NCBI GenBank assembly: GCA_021740385.1 | Contig: JAIOZY010000004.1 | Location: forward strand, 105,407 to 169,406 | Source of the DNA: Prolixibacteraceae bacterium | GTDB lineage: Bacteria > Bacteroidota > Bacteroidia > Bacteroidales > Prolixibacteraceae | Direction of reading: 5' to 3' | Length of the DNA: 64,000 nt | Shown here: positions 1 through 9,346 of the stretch, in pieces | Layout of the letters: each line of letters begins with the position of its first letter | Numbering within the stretch: the first letter of the stretch is position 1 | Translations under genes and position numbers: made by a program | The notes under the pieces: model-generated | Told to the model about the DNA's origin: nothing | Database searches by the model: none | Seen by the model: only the letters and a program-made list of their open reading frames with translations

Positions 1-189
1 GAACCCTCGTTAATACTGGCCGATGAACCAACCGGTGCGCTCGACCAGGACAATGCCCGTAACCTGGTCGACCTGCTTTTGGAACTGAACAGCGAACAGG
101 GCACAAGCCTCATTATGGTAACCCATGCTCCCGAGCTGGCAAAAAAGATGAATACAACGTATCGGCTGAGCAAAGGCAAATTAGTTTAA
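1..189 (+). CDS. ABC transporter ATP-binding protein, C-terminal fragment
   Basis: The window opens inside this gene; only the last 62 residues are present. They hold a Walker B segment (LADEP), the D-loop (GALD) and the switch histidine (MVTHAPEL), which together identify an ABC ATPase of the LolD/MacB-type export family. The stop lies 18 bp before the start of the large FtsX-type permease, so the two almost certainly form one transporter. It would power extraction or export of a lipoprotein, peptide or small molecule from the inner membrane; the substrate cannot be read. The assignment to an ABC ATPase is firm, the subfamily is inferred from the neighbour. Confidence 0.93.
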   Translation, partial: EPSLILADEPTGALDQDNARNLVDLLLELNSEQGTSLIMVTHAPELAKKMNTTYRLSKGKLV

Positions 190-207
190 TTAACTAATTG
201 TTAGAAA

Positions 208-3200
208 ATGAACTCATTCAAGCTGTTTGTTTCAAATATAAAACACTTTTTCGCTGCCAATTTTTGGGTGGCACTGGGTATTTCCATTAGTACGGCCGTG
301 CTTACCGGCGGACTAATCGTGGGCGATTCGGTAAAGTACAGCCTCGGGCAGGCAGCCGAATTGCGCCTGGGCAACATTACACATGCACTTACAACAGGCG
401 AAAGGTTTGTTACTACCGATTTAGCTCATAGCTTAAATGAAAGTGGTATTGCTTGTTCGCAAGCATTAAAACTTCGGGGCAATGCTACGGCAAATGGCGG
501 GCAGCTAAAACTGAACAATGTTGCTATATGGGGTATCGATGATGGTTTTTGGAAAGTAGCAGCCGGCAGGAATGACAGTGCCGTGTTCCTGGCCGGAGAT
601 GAAAGCCGGGCTTACATTAGCGAAAATACCGCTAAACGTTTAAACCTTTCACCCGGTGATGAAATTTTACTTCGCATCGAAAAAGCAAGCCTCATCCCTG
701 CAAATGCCCCGTTCGTGTCCGACGAAGGGCAAATCGTTTCCAAGCGGATCAAAATTGAAAAAATATTGACCATTGAAGAACTTGGCGGATTAAACCTTCG
801 TACTTCACAAACCGCTCCTTTCAACATTTTTCTTCCCATTGATGAACTCAACCGCTGGATGGAACTCGGGGAAAAAGCAAACGTGTTGCTCATTTCATCG
901 GAAAAAACTGTCGCTGAAATCGAAAATTATATTTCGATAAACTTTTCACTTGCCGATGCCGCATTAAATATTGCGGGTGCAAACCTGACCAACGAGTGGG
1001 AACTGACATCGGGGCGGGTATTTATTGATGATGCTACGTCTAAAAACATTGAAAATTCAGGATTGGAAACATCGCCGTTGTTTACCTATTTTGTAAATAG
1101 TTTCAGCTCAGGGAACAGGGAAACACCTTATTCTTTTATTTCAACCTTACCCAACGATCGGTTATCAGAAAACGATATTGTGGTGAATGAATGGCTGGCC
1201 GATGATTTGATGCTGAAAGCCGGCGATTCACTGCTTCTGAAATATTACACCATTGGTCCGCTTAGGGAACTTACTGAAGATTCGGTTACTTTTACTGTAA
1301 AAGAAGTTGTGCCCATCGAAGGGTATTTTGCCGACCAGGGTTTGATGCCCCACATCCCCGGCTTATCGGATGCCGAAAACTGCCGCGACTGGCAAACCGG
1401 TGTGCCGGTTAACCTGGGGGCCATTCGCGATAAAGATGAAGATTACTGGTACAAATACCGGGGCTTGCCCAAAGCATTTGTTGCTTATGATGTTGCTCAA
1501 AAACTTTGGAAAAACCGCTACGGTTCGGTTACGGCATTCCGTTTCGACCGTAACCAAATTTCGAAACCGGAACTTGAACGCGCCATTCTTGAACAAATCA
1601 ACCCCTTTGAACTTGATATGCAGCTTGAAGCCGTTAAAGAACAGGGACTACAGGCAGCCCGTAACGGAACCGATTTCAGCCAGTTGTTCCTCGGGCTCAG
1701 TTTTTTCATTTTGGTATCGGGAGTTTTGTTAACGGCTTTGCTTTTTGGCTATAACCTCGAAAGGCGTTCTTCGGAAATCGGCACACTCTCTTCGCTGGGT
1801 TTTTCTAAAAGGGGCATTTTGAAACTGTTTCTTTCCGAAGGTTTATTTTTTGCAGTGCTCGGCGCTTTATTGGGTTCTTTTTTAGCAATTGGTTACAACC
1901 GCTTGGTTTTTTGGGGGCTGAACCATGTGTGGAACGACATTGTGCGCACACAGGTTTTAATTCCGAAAATTGAAGTACAAACCCTGGTAATTGGCTTTTT
2001 TGTCAGCATTGCTGTTGCGATACTTACCATTTATCTTTCGCTTTCACGAAGTTTGAAAAAACAAACGGCATCAATTCAGCGGAAAACCGCCAATGCCCTT
2101 GGTAAAAGGGCCAAAACGGTACTGAACATTTTTGCCTGGTTTTTTCTTACTGCCGCTTTTGTAATGAGCCTTTTGGAATTGATGAAGAGCAAGGGAAACC
2201 TGAATTCGGGATTGTTTTTCATGGCGGGGGGCATGTTGCTCCTTTCAATAATGCTTTTCATTTTGCTGGCCATTTCACGAAATCCCCGTCAGCGGTTAAG
2301 TCCTTTAAGCAAAACCACATTGGCAATTCGGAACCTGAAACAGAGCCGCATAAGGAGCATGACTGTTATCGCGTTGCTGGCAATTGGAACCTTTTTGGTT
2401 GTAAGCACAGGTTTAAACCGTAAAGACTTTTTCAGTAAGGAAAACGACCCAAAAAGCGGAACCGGCGGATTCCTTTTCTGGGCCGAAACCAGCGTGCCTT
2501 TACTCCACAACTTGAATAACAGTGCTTACAGGCAGGAACAGGGTTTCATGCAGAATTTCACGGCAGTACAAATGCGGGTAAACGATGGCGATGATGCAAG
2601 CTGTCTGAACCTGAACAAAATTTCGAACCCCCGGGTACTGGGCGTTGATCCCGCGCAGCTTAAAGGACGTTTTTCACTGCAAACCAAAACAAAACATGTC
2701 AATCAGGATGATTTTTGGCAAACACTCGATTCGGAAAACGATCATGTAATTCCCGCTTTTGCCGACCAAACAGTAATTCAATGGGGTTTAATGAAGAAAG
2801 TGGGCGATACCCTTACATACAAAAACGAATTTGGCGAAGATATTTACCTGGTTTTGGCTGGCGGTCTTTCTGCTTCTGTTTTCCAGGGCAATGTTATCAT
2901 TTCTGAAAAAGCTTTTTTACACCATTTTCCAACATCGAACGGGAGCAGGGTATTTTTAATTGACGGGCCGGAAGAAAGCAGGGAAGCTATTTTCGATGAA
3001 CTCACTCTTGCTTTTCGCGATTTGGGGATCCAAATTTCCCCAACGGCTGAACGCCTGGCCGAATTTAAAACGATTGAAAACACGTACCTCACCATTTTCC
3101 TGGTTTTGGGTGCCCTGGGTTTGCTTATTGGCACCGTAGGCCTGGCCATTGTGTTGCAGCGGTCGCTTTTGGAACGGAAAGCAGAATTTGCCCTGCTTGC

Positions 3201-3465
3201 TTCTGTGGGTTTTTCAAAACGAATGCTTCTTCAATTAATCAGGGGCGAATACATTTTATTGCTTTTTACCGGTATTGTTTCTGGGCTTATTACTGCATTC
3301 ATTTCTGTTTTTCCGGCAATAAGGGGTACGGTTGAAAACTTATCACCGGGGTTTGTTGTTCTGCTAATTGCGTTAATTTTGCTCAACGGAATAATATGGG
3401 TTTTTGTGTTGTCGTGGCTGCAACTGAAACAACCGGTTTTGGTTGAAGCGCTAAGAAATGATTAA
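208..3465 (+). CDS. ABC transporter permease, two FtsX/MacB-type modules
   Basis: A 1085-residue inner-membrane protein. A first hydrophobic segment (about residues 16-40) is followed by a long periplasmic region and then a three-helix FtsX block starting near residue 493. A second set starts near 655 with another helix pair, a further periplasmic domain of about 280 residues, and a final three-helix FtsX block. The FtsX signature appears twice, as SSLGFSKRGIL and ASVGFSKRMLL. This is the duplicated-permease layout seen in large Bacteroidota MacB-like or LolCE-like proteins, where one chain supplies both halves of the channel. It is the partner of the ATPase fragment just upstream (18 bp gap). 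Substrate unknown; candidates are lipoproteins, antimicrobial peptides or secreted products. Confidence 0.9.
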   Translation: MNSFKLFVSNIKHFFAANFWVALGISISTAVLTGGLIVGDSVKYSLGQAAELRLGNITHALTTGERFVTTDLAHSLNESGIACSQALKLRGNATANGGQLKLNNVAIWGIDDGFWKVAAGRNDSAVFLAGDESRAYISENTAKRLNLSPGDEILLRIEKASLIPANAPFVSDEGQIVSKRIKIEKILTIEELGGLNLRTSQTAPFNIFLPIDELNRWMELGEKANVLLISSEKTVAEIENYISINFSLADAALNIAGANLTNEWELTSGRVFIDDATSKNIENSGLETSPLFTYFVNSFSSGNRETPYSFISTLPNDRLSENDIVVNEWLADDLMLKAGDSLLLKYYTIGPLRELTEDSVTFTVKEVVPIEGYFADQGLMPHIPGLSDAENCRDWQTGVPVNLGAIRDKDEDYWYKYRGLPKAFVAYDVAQKLWKNRYGSVTAFRFDRNQISKPELERAILEQINPFELDMQLEAVKEQGLQAARNGTDFSQLFLGLSFFILVSGVLLTALLFGYNLERRSSEIGTLSSLGFSKRGILKLFLSEGLFFAVLGALLGSFLAIGYNRLVFWGLNHVWNDIVRTQVLIPKIEVQTLVIGFFVSIAVAILTIYLSLSRSLKKQTASIQRKTANALGKRAKTVLNIFAWFFLTAAFVMSLLELMKSKGNLNSGLFFMAGGMLLLSIMLFILLAISRNPRQRLSPLSKTTLAIRNLKQSRIRSMTVIALLAIGTFLVVSTGLNRKDFFSKENDPKSGTGGFLFWAETSVPLLHNLNNSAYRQEQGFMQNFTAVQMRVNDGDDASCLNLNKISNPRVLGVDPAQLKGRFSLQTKTKHVNQDDFWQTLDSENDHVIPAFADQTVIQWGLMKKVGDTLTYKNEFGEDIYLVLAGGLSASVFQGNVIISEKAFLHHFPTSNGSRVFLIDGPEESREAIFDELTLAFRDLGIQISPTAERLAEFKTIENTYLTIFLVLGALGLLIGTVGLAIVLQRSLLERKAEFALLASVGFSKRMLLQLIRGEYILLLFTGIVSGLITAFISVFPAIRGTVENLSPGFVVLLIALILLNGIIWVFVLSWLQLKQPVLVEALRND

Positions 3466-3534
3466 CGATGAAACGGGGCGAATTCCATCCGCCAGATGGC
3501 GACCTTCGATAACAGACAATTTTATTTCATACGT

Positions 3535-4113
3535 ATGAAAAAAGGCTTTTTACTTATTTTTTTCCTGGTAATTTCGTTATTGGGTAATACGCAGGAAAAA
3601 CGAGAACTGTTCAGGGGCGGGATGTTTTTGCATGCCGGTTACATAACAAACAAGCTCGATTATCCGGAGGTAAATGGAATTACAACCGGAATTGGCGGAA
3701 AAATTTCGTTCAGGCTTGGCAAACACTTCAGGGCCGGTACCGAAGGGTATGCTACCTCGTATGGTTATGAAAACAACGAAGGCCAGTATAAACTTGGCTG
3801 GGGTGGTTTGCTGGCCGAATACCAGTTTTCTGACAATCGCCTAACTCCTGTTTTGGGGATTACTATTGGCGGGGGTAAAATTCATGACCTGTATATGGTC
3901 GAAGGCAATTATATTGACAACCTGCCCGATGAAGCCATTTATAAAGTTTACAGTGCCTTTATTGTAAACCCCCATTTTAGTCTGGAATACAGATTAACGC
4001 ACAATTTAAACTTTGTGGGTAAAATTGACTACCTGCTGTTTCCCGGGGCCGGTTACCCCGATTATGTGGCTAACGGGCCAAGGCTTTATATTGGAATATT
4101 ATTCATGCGGTAA
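3535..4113 (+). CDS. Secreted outer-membrane beta-barrel protein, unknown function
   Basis: A 192-residue protein from the ATG at 3535. An in-frame ATG 13 codons upstream (3496) would bury the signal peptide, so the later start, beginning MKKGFLLIFF, is preferred. After a signal peptide cut near NTQ, the chain is a run of alternating hydrophobic and aromatic strands rich in Gly and Tyr (for example IGGKISFRLGKHF), ending in a phenylalanine-containing C-terminus typical of small 8-stranded barrels. It is followed 10 bp later by the CAP-domain gene, so the two may be co-transcribed. I cannot name a family; it resembles generic Bacteroidota porin-like or OmpW-like barrels. Confidence 0.7.
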   Translation: MKKGFLLIFFLVISLLGNTQEKRELFRGGMFLHAGYITNKLDYPEVNGITTGIGGKISFRLGKHFRAGTEGYATSYGYENNEGQYKLGWGGLLAEYQFSDNRLTPVLGITIGGGKIHDLYMVEGNYIDNLPDEAIYKVYSAFIVNPHFSLEYRLTHNLNFVGKIDYLLFPGAGYPDYVANGPRLYIGILFMR

Positions 4114-4123
4114 AAAATCAGAA

Positions 4124-4789
4124 ATGAAACATCTTCTTTTTATCGTATCTATTGTTGTTGCTTTTCAGGGAAGCGCAAAAAACACGTGGAAACCATCGGA
4201 TTATAACCGGTATTCCATCGAAAATATCGAAAAATTCACGCAAATTACTCGGCGCATTGTACCCGAAGATGTTGATATACCCCTTTTAAACGCGGCCATT
4301 TTTTACGAAACAAACCGCGAACGAAAAAAACACGGCCTGCCGCAATTTCAACATTCTTCAAAACTCGAGCGTCTATCCACGGGGCATTCCGACGATATGG
4401 TAAAGTACAATTTTTTTAGCCACTACAGCCGGGCCCCGGGAAAGAAAACCCTCGATGACCGCATAAAAAAAGTTGGACTGAAAAACGTTTATGCCGGCGA
4501 AAACATTGCCGAATTTTATCTGCTTGAAATCGGAGAGAACGAACCCTTTTACCCGCCATCGCAATTTGGCTATTTTAAAAACACACAGGGCGATACCATA
4601 CACTTGCACACATACATGAGCCTTGCAACAGCCGTGGTAAAAGGTTGGATGAACTCACCCGGCCACCGGGCAAATATCCTGAATAAAAAATTTACCCACA
4701 TGGGCATTGGTAATGCATTGTATTACGAAGGCGAAGGAATTGATCGGGTAGCCCGCGTGAAAATTACCCAGAACTTTGGGACACTTTAA
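4124..4789 (+). CDS. Secreted CAP-domain (SCP/PR-1-like) protein
   Basis: A 221-residue protein read from ATG 4124. The frame extends 37 codons upstream into the previous gene, but that part has no signal peptide and is rejected. After an N-terminal signal sequence (MKHLLFIVSIVVAF) comes a CAP domain from about residue 50. Its features are NAAIFYETNRERKKHGL, the SGHSDDM-like helix (here STGHSDDM), YAGENIAEF, and the HRANILNKKFTHMGIG block, with the two His and two Glu positions of the CAP cavity present. An insert between the GENIAEF motif and the last block makes it a little longer than the minimal bacterial CAP domain. Bacterial CAP proteins are exported and mostly of unknown function; protease, lipid-binding or peptidoglycan roles are possible. 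Confidence 0.88.
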   Translation: MKHLLFIVSIVVAFQGSAKNTWKPSDYNRYSIENIEKFTQITRRIVPEDVDIPLLNAAIFYETNRERKKHGLPQFQHSSKLERLSTGHSDDMVKYNFFSHYSRAPGKKTLDDRIKKVGLKNVYAGENIAEFYLLEIGENEPFYPPSQFGYFKNTQGDTIHLHTYMSLATAVVKGWMNSPGHRANILNKKFTHMGIGNALYYEGEGIDRVARVKITQNFGTL

Positions 4790-4958
4790 AGGTATTGATG
4801 TGCCTTTACGATTTCAAAACCAATTAATAAAAAGACTAATTTTGCTCAGATGTTAAAAATGGATATATTGCATTGTTAAAGTAAAAGGTTTTATTTTCAG
4901 CAATTATTTACCTTGGAAAAAGGCTTAAAACCTGTCTGAAAAATTAATAATTCCGGAT

Positions 4959-6158
4959 ATGGACAAACGACTTTTTATTACTGTTTTATTATTCCTTTTT
5001 ATCCTGAATTCCACCTTTGCCCAAAGGTATTACCTTGTTGTGCTTTCTACCGCTTCAAAAAATGATGCCATTGGTGAAACAGACAAATTAAAAGCCGGTG
5101 GTTTTGTTAACGCTGGATTTTTATATGCTACCGAATTGAAACGGTACCGTGTTTATTTAAACGCCTATTCCACCAGGGAAGAAGCACAGAGGCATGAGGC
5201 GAAATATAAAACAAAGTTTCACGATTCGTGGATTTATTACGGGGCAGAACCGCAGCAAATTACTACAACAGAACCCCGTCCTGTAAATAGTAAAGAAATT
5301 GAAGGGCTAAAAAATGACTTTGACAAAACGAAACAAAGTATACGTGAAATTCTTGACGAAGTTTCTGAGCTGAAAATTGCCTTGCAAAGCGAGACGGGCA
5401 ATTTGCATGAAAGCAGTATGGAAAGGAACATGAACATGCTCGAACTGGAAGAACGCATTAAAAAACTGACTGAATATATCGATCAGCTTGAAGCGGAACA
5501 GGAAAAAAGGCTAAAATCACTATCAAAAACCATGGAAGAAATTGAATCGGATTACGTGAAAAAGACCGATACAGTTTCAGTGTCGTGGGATGTTGTTGAA
5601 ATGCAAAAAGAAAAGCAGCAAACAGTTTTGTCATTTTCATTCGGGCTGAACCAAACAAATGTACTTTCACGCATCGACACGCTCTTACTCGATTATCTCG
5701 ATGTTGACAAGCGAAATTACAGCAACACGTTTTGGGGGCTTTATTTCGGGATGGGGTATCAGCTTGCGAAAAACTGGAGCCTGGGAATCGATTTTCAATC
5801 ATATTTTTTTAACAGCTATTACTACCTGCAACCTTCGTTTTACCTAAAGCCCAATATACGCTCAGCATCGTTGCCAATTTCGTTTAATCCTTCGCTTGCA
5901 GTGGGCACGCTGTTTATTTTGCCAAAAACAGGCACAGCCAAAGGCGGACGTTATGTATTGTTCAGGCCGGGTGTTGAACTTGAATGGGCTCTGAGTCCTA
6001 CCGTTTCATTATTTGGTGGGGCTTTATATCATTCAAACAGGTATATCGACAATAAACAATTTTTGAAATCAAACACACAGCATCTTATCGTTAATTTTGG
6101 CTTACGCCTCAATGTTACAAAAACCGTGGTTGAGCCGGCTGAACCCATTGAACCGTAA
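4959..6158 (+). CDS. SPOR-domain protein with coiled coil and C-terminal beta-barrel
   Basis: This 399-residue protein has a signal peptide (MDKRLFITVLLFLFI...FAQ). A SPOR-like segment follows at about residues 22-95 (RYYLVVLSTASKND ... YRVYLNAYSTREEAQ), which in other proteins binds denuded peptidoglycan. A charged coiled coil spans about 110-205, and from about 220 to the end there is a strand-rich region that looks like an outer-membrane barrel. The layout suggests an outer-membrane protein that reaches the cell wall through its N-terminus, with the coiled coil as spacer. It precedes the WG-repeat lipoprotein by 11 bp, so the two are probably one transcript. The SPOR call rests on strand pattern and the YRVYLNAYSTREEA motif; the barrel call is an inference from composition. 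Confidence 0.72.
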   Translation: MDKRLFITVLLFLFILNSTFAQRYYLVVLSTASKNDAIGETDKLKAGGFVNAGFLYATELKRYRVYLNAYSTREEAQRHEAKYKTKFHDSWIYYGAEPQQITTTEPRPVNSKEIEGLKNDFDKTKQSIREILDEVSELKIALQSETGNLHESSMERNMNMLELEERIKKLTEYIDQLEAEQEKRLKSLSKTMEEIESDYVKKTDTVSVSWDVVEMQKEKQQTVLSFSFGLNQTNVLSRIDTLLLDYLDVDKRNYSNTFWGLYFGMGYQLAKNWSLGIDFQSYFFNSYYYLQPSFYLKPNIRSASLPISFNPSLAVGTLFILPKTGTAKGGRYVLFRPGVELEWALSPTVSLFGGALYHSNRYIDNKQFLKSNTQHLIVNFGLRLNVTKTVVEPAEPIEP

Positions 6159-6169
6159 ATGAGAAAACC

Positions 6170-7687
6170 ATGAAACGAACATTGTTACATTTTCTCTTTT
6201 TTATTTTGATGTTTTCATCGTGTCTCAGCGATGATGATTCCGCTTTGAAGCCGTTTAGTGAAAACGGGAAATGGGGCTATTCGGACAAAAATGAAAAAAT
6301 TGTTATACCGGCTGTTTACGATGATGTATTGCCTTTTTCGGAAGGATTGGCTGCGGTTAAACGAAACAATCAATGGGGTTATATTGATGCAGATGGAAAT
6401 GAGCTTATTCTCCCCAAATATGATAAAGCAGGCAACTTTTGCGAAAAGAGGGCTTTGGTTTGCATTAATGGTAAATGCGGGTTTATTAATAGCAAAGGCG
6501 AAGAACTGATAATACCCGGAAAATACGATGTTGCCGGTAATTTTTCAGAGGGAATGGCTGTTGTTTGTATTGGTAATCAATATGGATTTGTTGACAAAAA
6601 CGGGAAACAGGCTGTTGAATTGAAATACGATTATGCCTGGAATTTTAATAACGGCCTGGCTAAAGTAATGCAAAACAACCGATACGGTTACATTGACAAT
6701 GAAGGGGAAGAAATAATTCCGGTTATTTACGACTTTATTAGTGGTTTTAACAACAATATTGCACTCGCTAAACTGAATGACAAGTGGCGGTTTATTGATG
6801 AAAACGGAAATGAAAACACGTTGCACAATTTCGATACGGTTTGGCCGGCCGATCAATTGGATTTCTACAAAGCCAATAAAAATGGCAAATATGGTTTCAT
6901 TAACAACAAGGGACAAGAAGTTATTACTTTGAAATACGACAATGCAGCCAATTTTAATTCCGGTGCTTCTATTGTTAAGCTGCACGAAAAATATGGTCTC
7001 ATCGACCGCAAAGGGCGGGAAATTGTTCCTGCTGTTTACGATAGTATTTTTGCAATCGATCAACAACTATTTGTCTTACAGCAAGGCAATGAAGACGTTC
7101 ATGTGATCAATCCCCTGGGCAACGCTAACATTAACAATATCGACTCCGAAGAAATAAAAGCACGTTATGTAGTGCAAAAAGAAAAGGCCGTTAAAAGCGG
7201 TAACATAACTGATGAAAGAGACGGCCACCGGTATGGTTGGAAAAAGGTGGGACAGCAGAGTTGGCTATTATCAAATACCTTGTTCCCAAACGAAAACAGT
7301 AAATGCTATCGTGAAGGCGATATGGACGATTGCGACACTTACGGACGCTATTACCAATGGGAAACAGCCCTAAATGCATGCCCCGAGGGATGGAAACTGC
7401 CTTCGCTCGACGACTGGCAAGTGCTGATTAACGAATTGGGCGGCGAAGAAACGGCCTACCGCGTTTTAACCGGTAGCGACTCGTTAAGCCTTAACCTAAA
7501 ACCGGGCGGTTACTACTACAACGAAACATCGTTCCTAAACACCGGCGAATACGGCTATTTCTGGACATCGACCCCCGATGGCACCGATGCGGCAATTTGC
7601 ATCTGGCTTAACCCAGTCGAAAAATCAATCATGGAATTCAGCAGCAGTACAGAACACTACCGGAATGTGCGTTGCGTGCGGGAATAA
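6170..7687 (+). CDS. Lipoprotein with WG repeats and a C-terminal FISUMP domain
   Basis: A 505-residue protein with a lipobox (MFSSC, lipidated Cys18) followed by acidic residues (LSDDDS). Residues of about 28-310 contain roughly eight WG/KWG-type repeats, each with a core like KWGYSDKNEKIVIPAVYD, with spacing of 40-45 residues. Residues of about 345-505 match the Fibrobacter succinogenes major paralogous (FISUMP) domain: YGRYYQWETALNACPEGWKLPS, then a region ending YRNVRCVRE. Both halves are known in secreted or surface Bacteroidota proteins but their functions are poorly defined; the FISUMP domain resembles C-type-lectin/FGE-like surface modules. Joining the two is unusual. It sits directly behind the SPOR-barrel gene, so a shared envelope role is plausible. 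Confidence 0.85.
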   Translation: MKRTLLHFLFFILMFSSCLSDDDSALKPFSENGKWGYSDKNEKIVIPAVYDDVLPFSEGLAAVKRNNQWGYIDADGNELILPKYDKAGNFCEKRALVCINGKCGFINSKGEELIIPGKYDVAGNFSEGMAVVCIGNQYGFVDKNGKQAVELKYDYAWNFNNGLAKVMQNNRYGYIDNEGEEIIPVIYDFISGFNNNIALAKLNDKWRFIDENGNENTLHNFDTVWPADQLDFYKANKNGKYGFINNKGQEVITLKYDNAANFNSGASIVKLHEKYGLIDRKGREIVPAVYDSIFAIDQQLFVLQQGNEDVHVINPLGNANINNIDSEEIKARYVVQKEKAVKSGNITDERDGHRYGWKKVGQQSWLLSNTLFPNENSKCYREGDMDDCDTYGRYYQWETALNACPEGWKLPSLDDWQVLINELGGEETAYRVLTGSDSLSLNLKPGGYYYNETSFLNTGEYGYFWTSTPDGTDAAICIWLNPVEKSIMEFSSSTEHYRNVRCVRE

Positions 7688-8054
7688 GTGAATTTTTGTA
7701 TGCAACAAAAAACGATCAACTGGTTGAGGTTCTGGAAAACTCCGAAGTGCCTGAATTCCTACATTCACAACTGATTGCTTTGTTTAGAAAGTATGCCACC
7801 ATTAGCGGAATGCCCGAGGTGGTCAATCAATATTCACAACACCAAATAAACCGCCAAATACCAGCGATATAATCTTCAACATTTCAAATTCAAATGCAGT
7901 GAAGGACAATATTGAAACAGGTACAATGAATATTATCCCACTTTGGCTTTTTGGGTTTTTATACTGAAAAAAAATCAACTTTCATTTCTTCGTTTTCAAT
8001 CATATTCAATACTTTTGTTTTCTTTTTTTAACCAAGCCTTAATAACAAAATATT
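7688..8054. other. Intergenic stretch with no supported gene
   Basis: This 367-bp gap separates the WG-repeat lipoprotein from trpB. A 66-codon open frame (7672-7872) overlaps the end of the previous gene, but it has no recognisable family, no separate start signal and an ordinary codon pattern, so I do not call it. A candidate -7 promoter element lies at 8010-8017. Nothing else (RNA gene, strong hairpin, repeat) was recognised. Confidence 0.5.
8010..8017 (+). promoter_or_regulatory. Candidate Bacteroidota -7 promoter element for trpB
   Basis: TACTTTTG matches the Bacteroidota -7 consensus TAnnTTTG and lies 37 bp before the trpB start codon, giving a short leader of about 30 nt. No clean TTG -33 element is seen at the usual spacing, so the call rests on the -7 box and position only. 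Confidence 0.4.
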
Positions 8055-9254
8055 ATGAACAATTACTTTAAAACAAACCCGACAAAAGAGGGTTTTTTTG
8101 GTGAATTTGGCGGAAGTTTTATTCCTCCTCATTTGCAGGAAGAGATGGACAAAATCACCGATGCGTATTTTACCATCAGCAAATCGCACGAGTTTATTTC
8201 CGAGTTACGCAGCATACGTAAACACTACCAGGGCAGGCCAACACCTGTTTATTACTGCAAACGGCTGTCGGAAAAGTTGGGAAGCCGCATTTACTTAAAA
8301 CGCGAAGACCTGAACCATTCTGGTGCCCACAAGCTCAACCATTGTATGGGCGAGGCATTATTGGCAAAATACCTCGGCAAGAAAAAACTGATTGCCGAAA
8401 CCGGGGCGGGCCAACACGGTGTAGCGCTGGCAACAGCAGCAGCTTACTTTGGCCTTGAGTGCGAAATTCACATGGGCGAAGTTGATATTGTGAAAGAACA
8501 CCCCAACGTGGTGCGCATGGAAATATTGGGTGCGACCGTAGTGCCTGTATCACACGGGTTAAAAACACTGAAAGAAGCTGTTGATTCGGCTTTTGAGGCA
8601 TACCTGAAGGACCCTGAAAATTCCATTTATTGCATCGGTTCGGTAGTGGGGCCGCACCCCTTCCCGATGATGGTGCGCGATTTTCAGCGTGTTGTAGGTA
8701 TCGAAGCCCGCGAACAGTTCATGGAAATGACCGGCGAACTGCCCGATAATGTAGTGGCATGTGTAGGCGGTGGCAGCAATGCAACCGGCATTTTCTCCGC
8801 TTTCCTCGACGATGAAGAGGTGAAAATATGGGGCGTTGAACCTGCAGGCCGTTCCTACGAAACCGGAGATCATGCATGTACCATGAAATTTGGTTCCCCG
8901 GGAATCATTCACGGTTTCCGTTGCAAAGTATTAATGAACGAAAAAGGGGAGCCGGCACCTGTATATTCGGTGGCCAGTGGCCTCGATTATCCCGGAGTTG
9001 GCCCCGAGCATTGCCTCTTCGAACAAAAAGGACGTGTAAATTACGTTGATGCAACCGACAAAGAAACCATCGATGCTTTTTATGAACTGAGCCGCCTCGA
9101 GGGGATTATCCCGGCACTGGAAAGTGCCCACGCCGTTGCTTTTGCCAAAAAACTGGCCAAGGATGCCCAACGCGAATCCATACTGATTAACCTGAGTGGA
9201 CGTGGCGATAAAGACATCGATTTTGTGGTTGATACCTTCGGGTTACCTGAATAA
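8055..9254 (+). CDS. trpB: Tryptophan synthase beta chain (TrpB), stand-alone copy
   Basis: A 399-residue PLP enzyme that joins indole and L-serine to make L-tryptophan. Recognised by [11 protein letters not shown] near the N-terminus, the PLP-lysine motif [15 protein letters not shown] (Lys93), the catalytic glutamate in AETGAGQHG (Glu115), and the phosphate-binding loop VGGGSNATG. Length agrees with the family. There is no trpA or other trp gene nearby; the gene stands alone between an envelope lipoprotein and queA on the opposite strand. Small departures from classic TrpB (GGSFIPP instead of GGMFVPE, GAHKLNH instead of GAHKINN) fit an orphan paralogue that may work without TrpA, for example as an indole-salvaging enzyme. 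That last point is inference. Confidence 0.93.
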   Translation: MNNYFKTNPTKEGFFGEFGGSFIPPHLQEEMDKITDAYFTISKSHEFISELRSIRKHYQGRPTPVYYCKRLSEKLGSRIYLKREDLNHSGAHKLNHCMGEALLAKYLGKKKLIAETGAGQHGVALATAAAYFGLECEIHMGEVDIVKEHPNVVRMEILGATVVPVSHGLKTLKEAVDSAFEAYLKDPENSIYCIGSVVGPHPFPMMVRDFQRVVGIEAREQFMEMTGELPDNVVACVGGGSNATGIFSAFLDDEEVKIWGVEPAGRSYETGDHACTMKFGSPGIIHGFRCKVLMNEKGEPAPVYSVASGLDYPGVGPEHCLFEQKGRVNYVDATDKETIDAFYELSRLEGIIPALESAHAVAFAKKLAKDAQRESILINLSGRGDKDIDFVVDTFGLPE

Positions 9255-9281
9255 ACGGGAAAGATACGTACAGAAAAAAAG

Positions 9282-9340
9282 AACCGCAAAACTGCAGAGA
9301 CGCGAAGGGAAATAACTAAGCGTCTCTGCCCTCGGCGGTT
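9282..9340. repeat. Nested inverted repeat of the AACCGCAGAG family, possible two-way terminator
   Basis: The outer arms AACCGC (9282-9287) and GCGGTT (9335-9340) enclose perfect 10-bp inner arms GCAGAGACGC (9294-9303) and GCGTCTCTGC (9320-9329). It belongs to the same repeat family as the copies near 24.3, 24.8 and 26.9 kb. It sits between the convergent trpB and queA genes, where the folded RNA could help end transcription from both sides. Confidence 0.8.
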
Positions 9341-9346
9341 AAAAAA

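Noticed and set aside
6545..7066. A 173-codon open frame opposite the WG-repeat gene.
   Set aside because: Mirrors the periodic repeats of the real gene and encodes no plausible protein.
7672..7872. A 66-codon plus-strand frame after the WG-repeat lipoprotein.
   Set aside because: It starts inside the previous gene, has no recognisable family or start signal, and is readily explained by chance.
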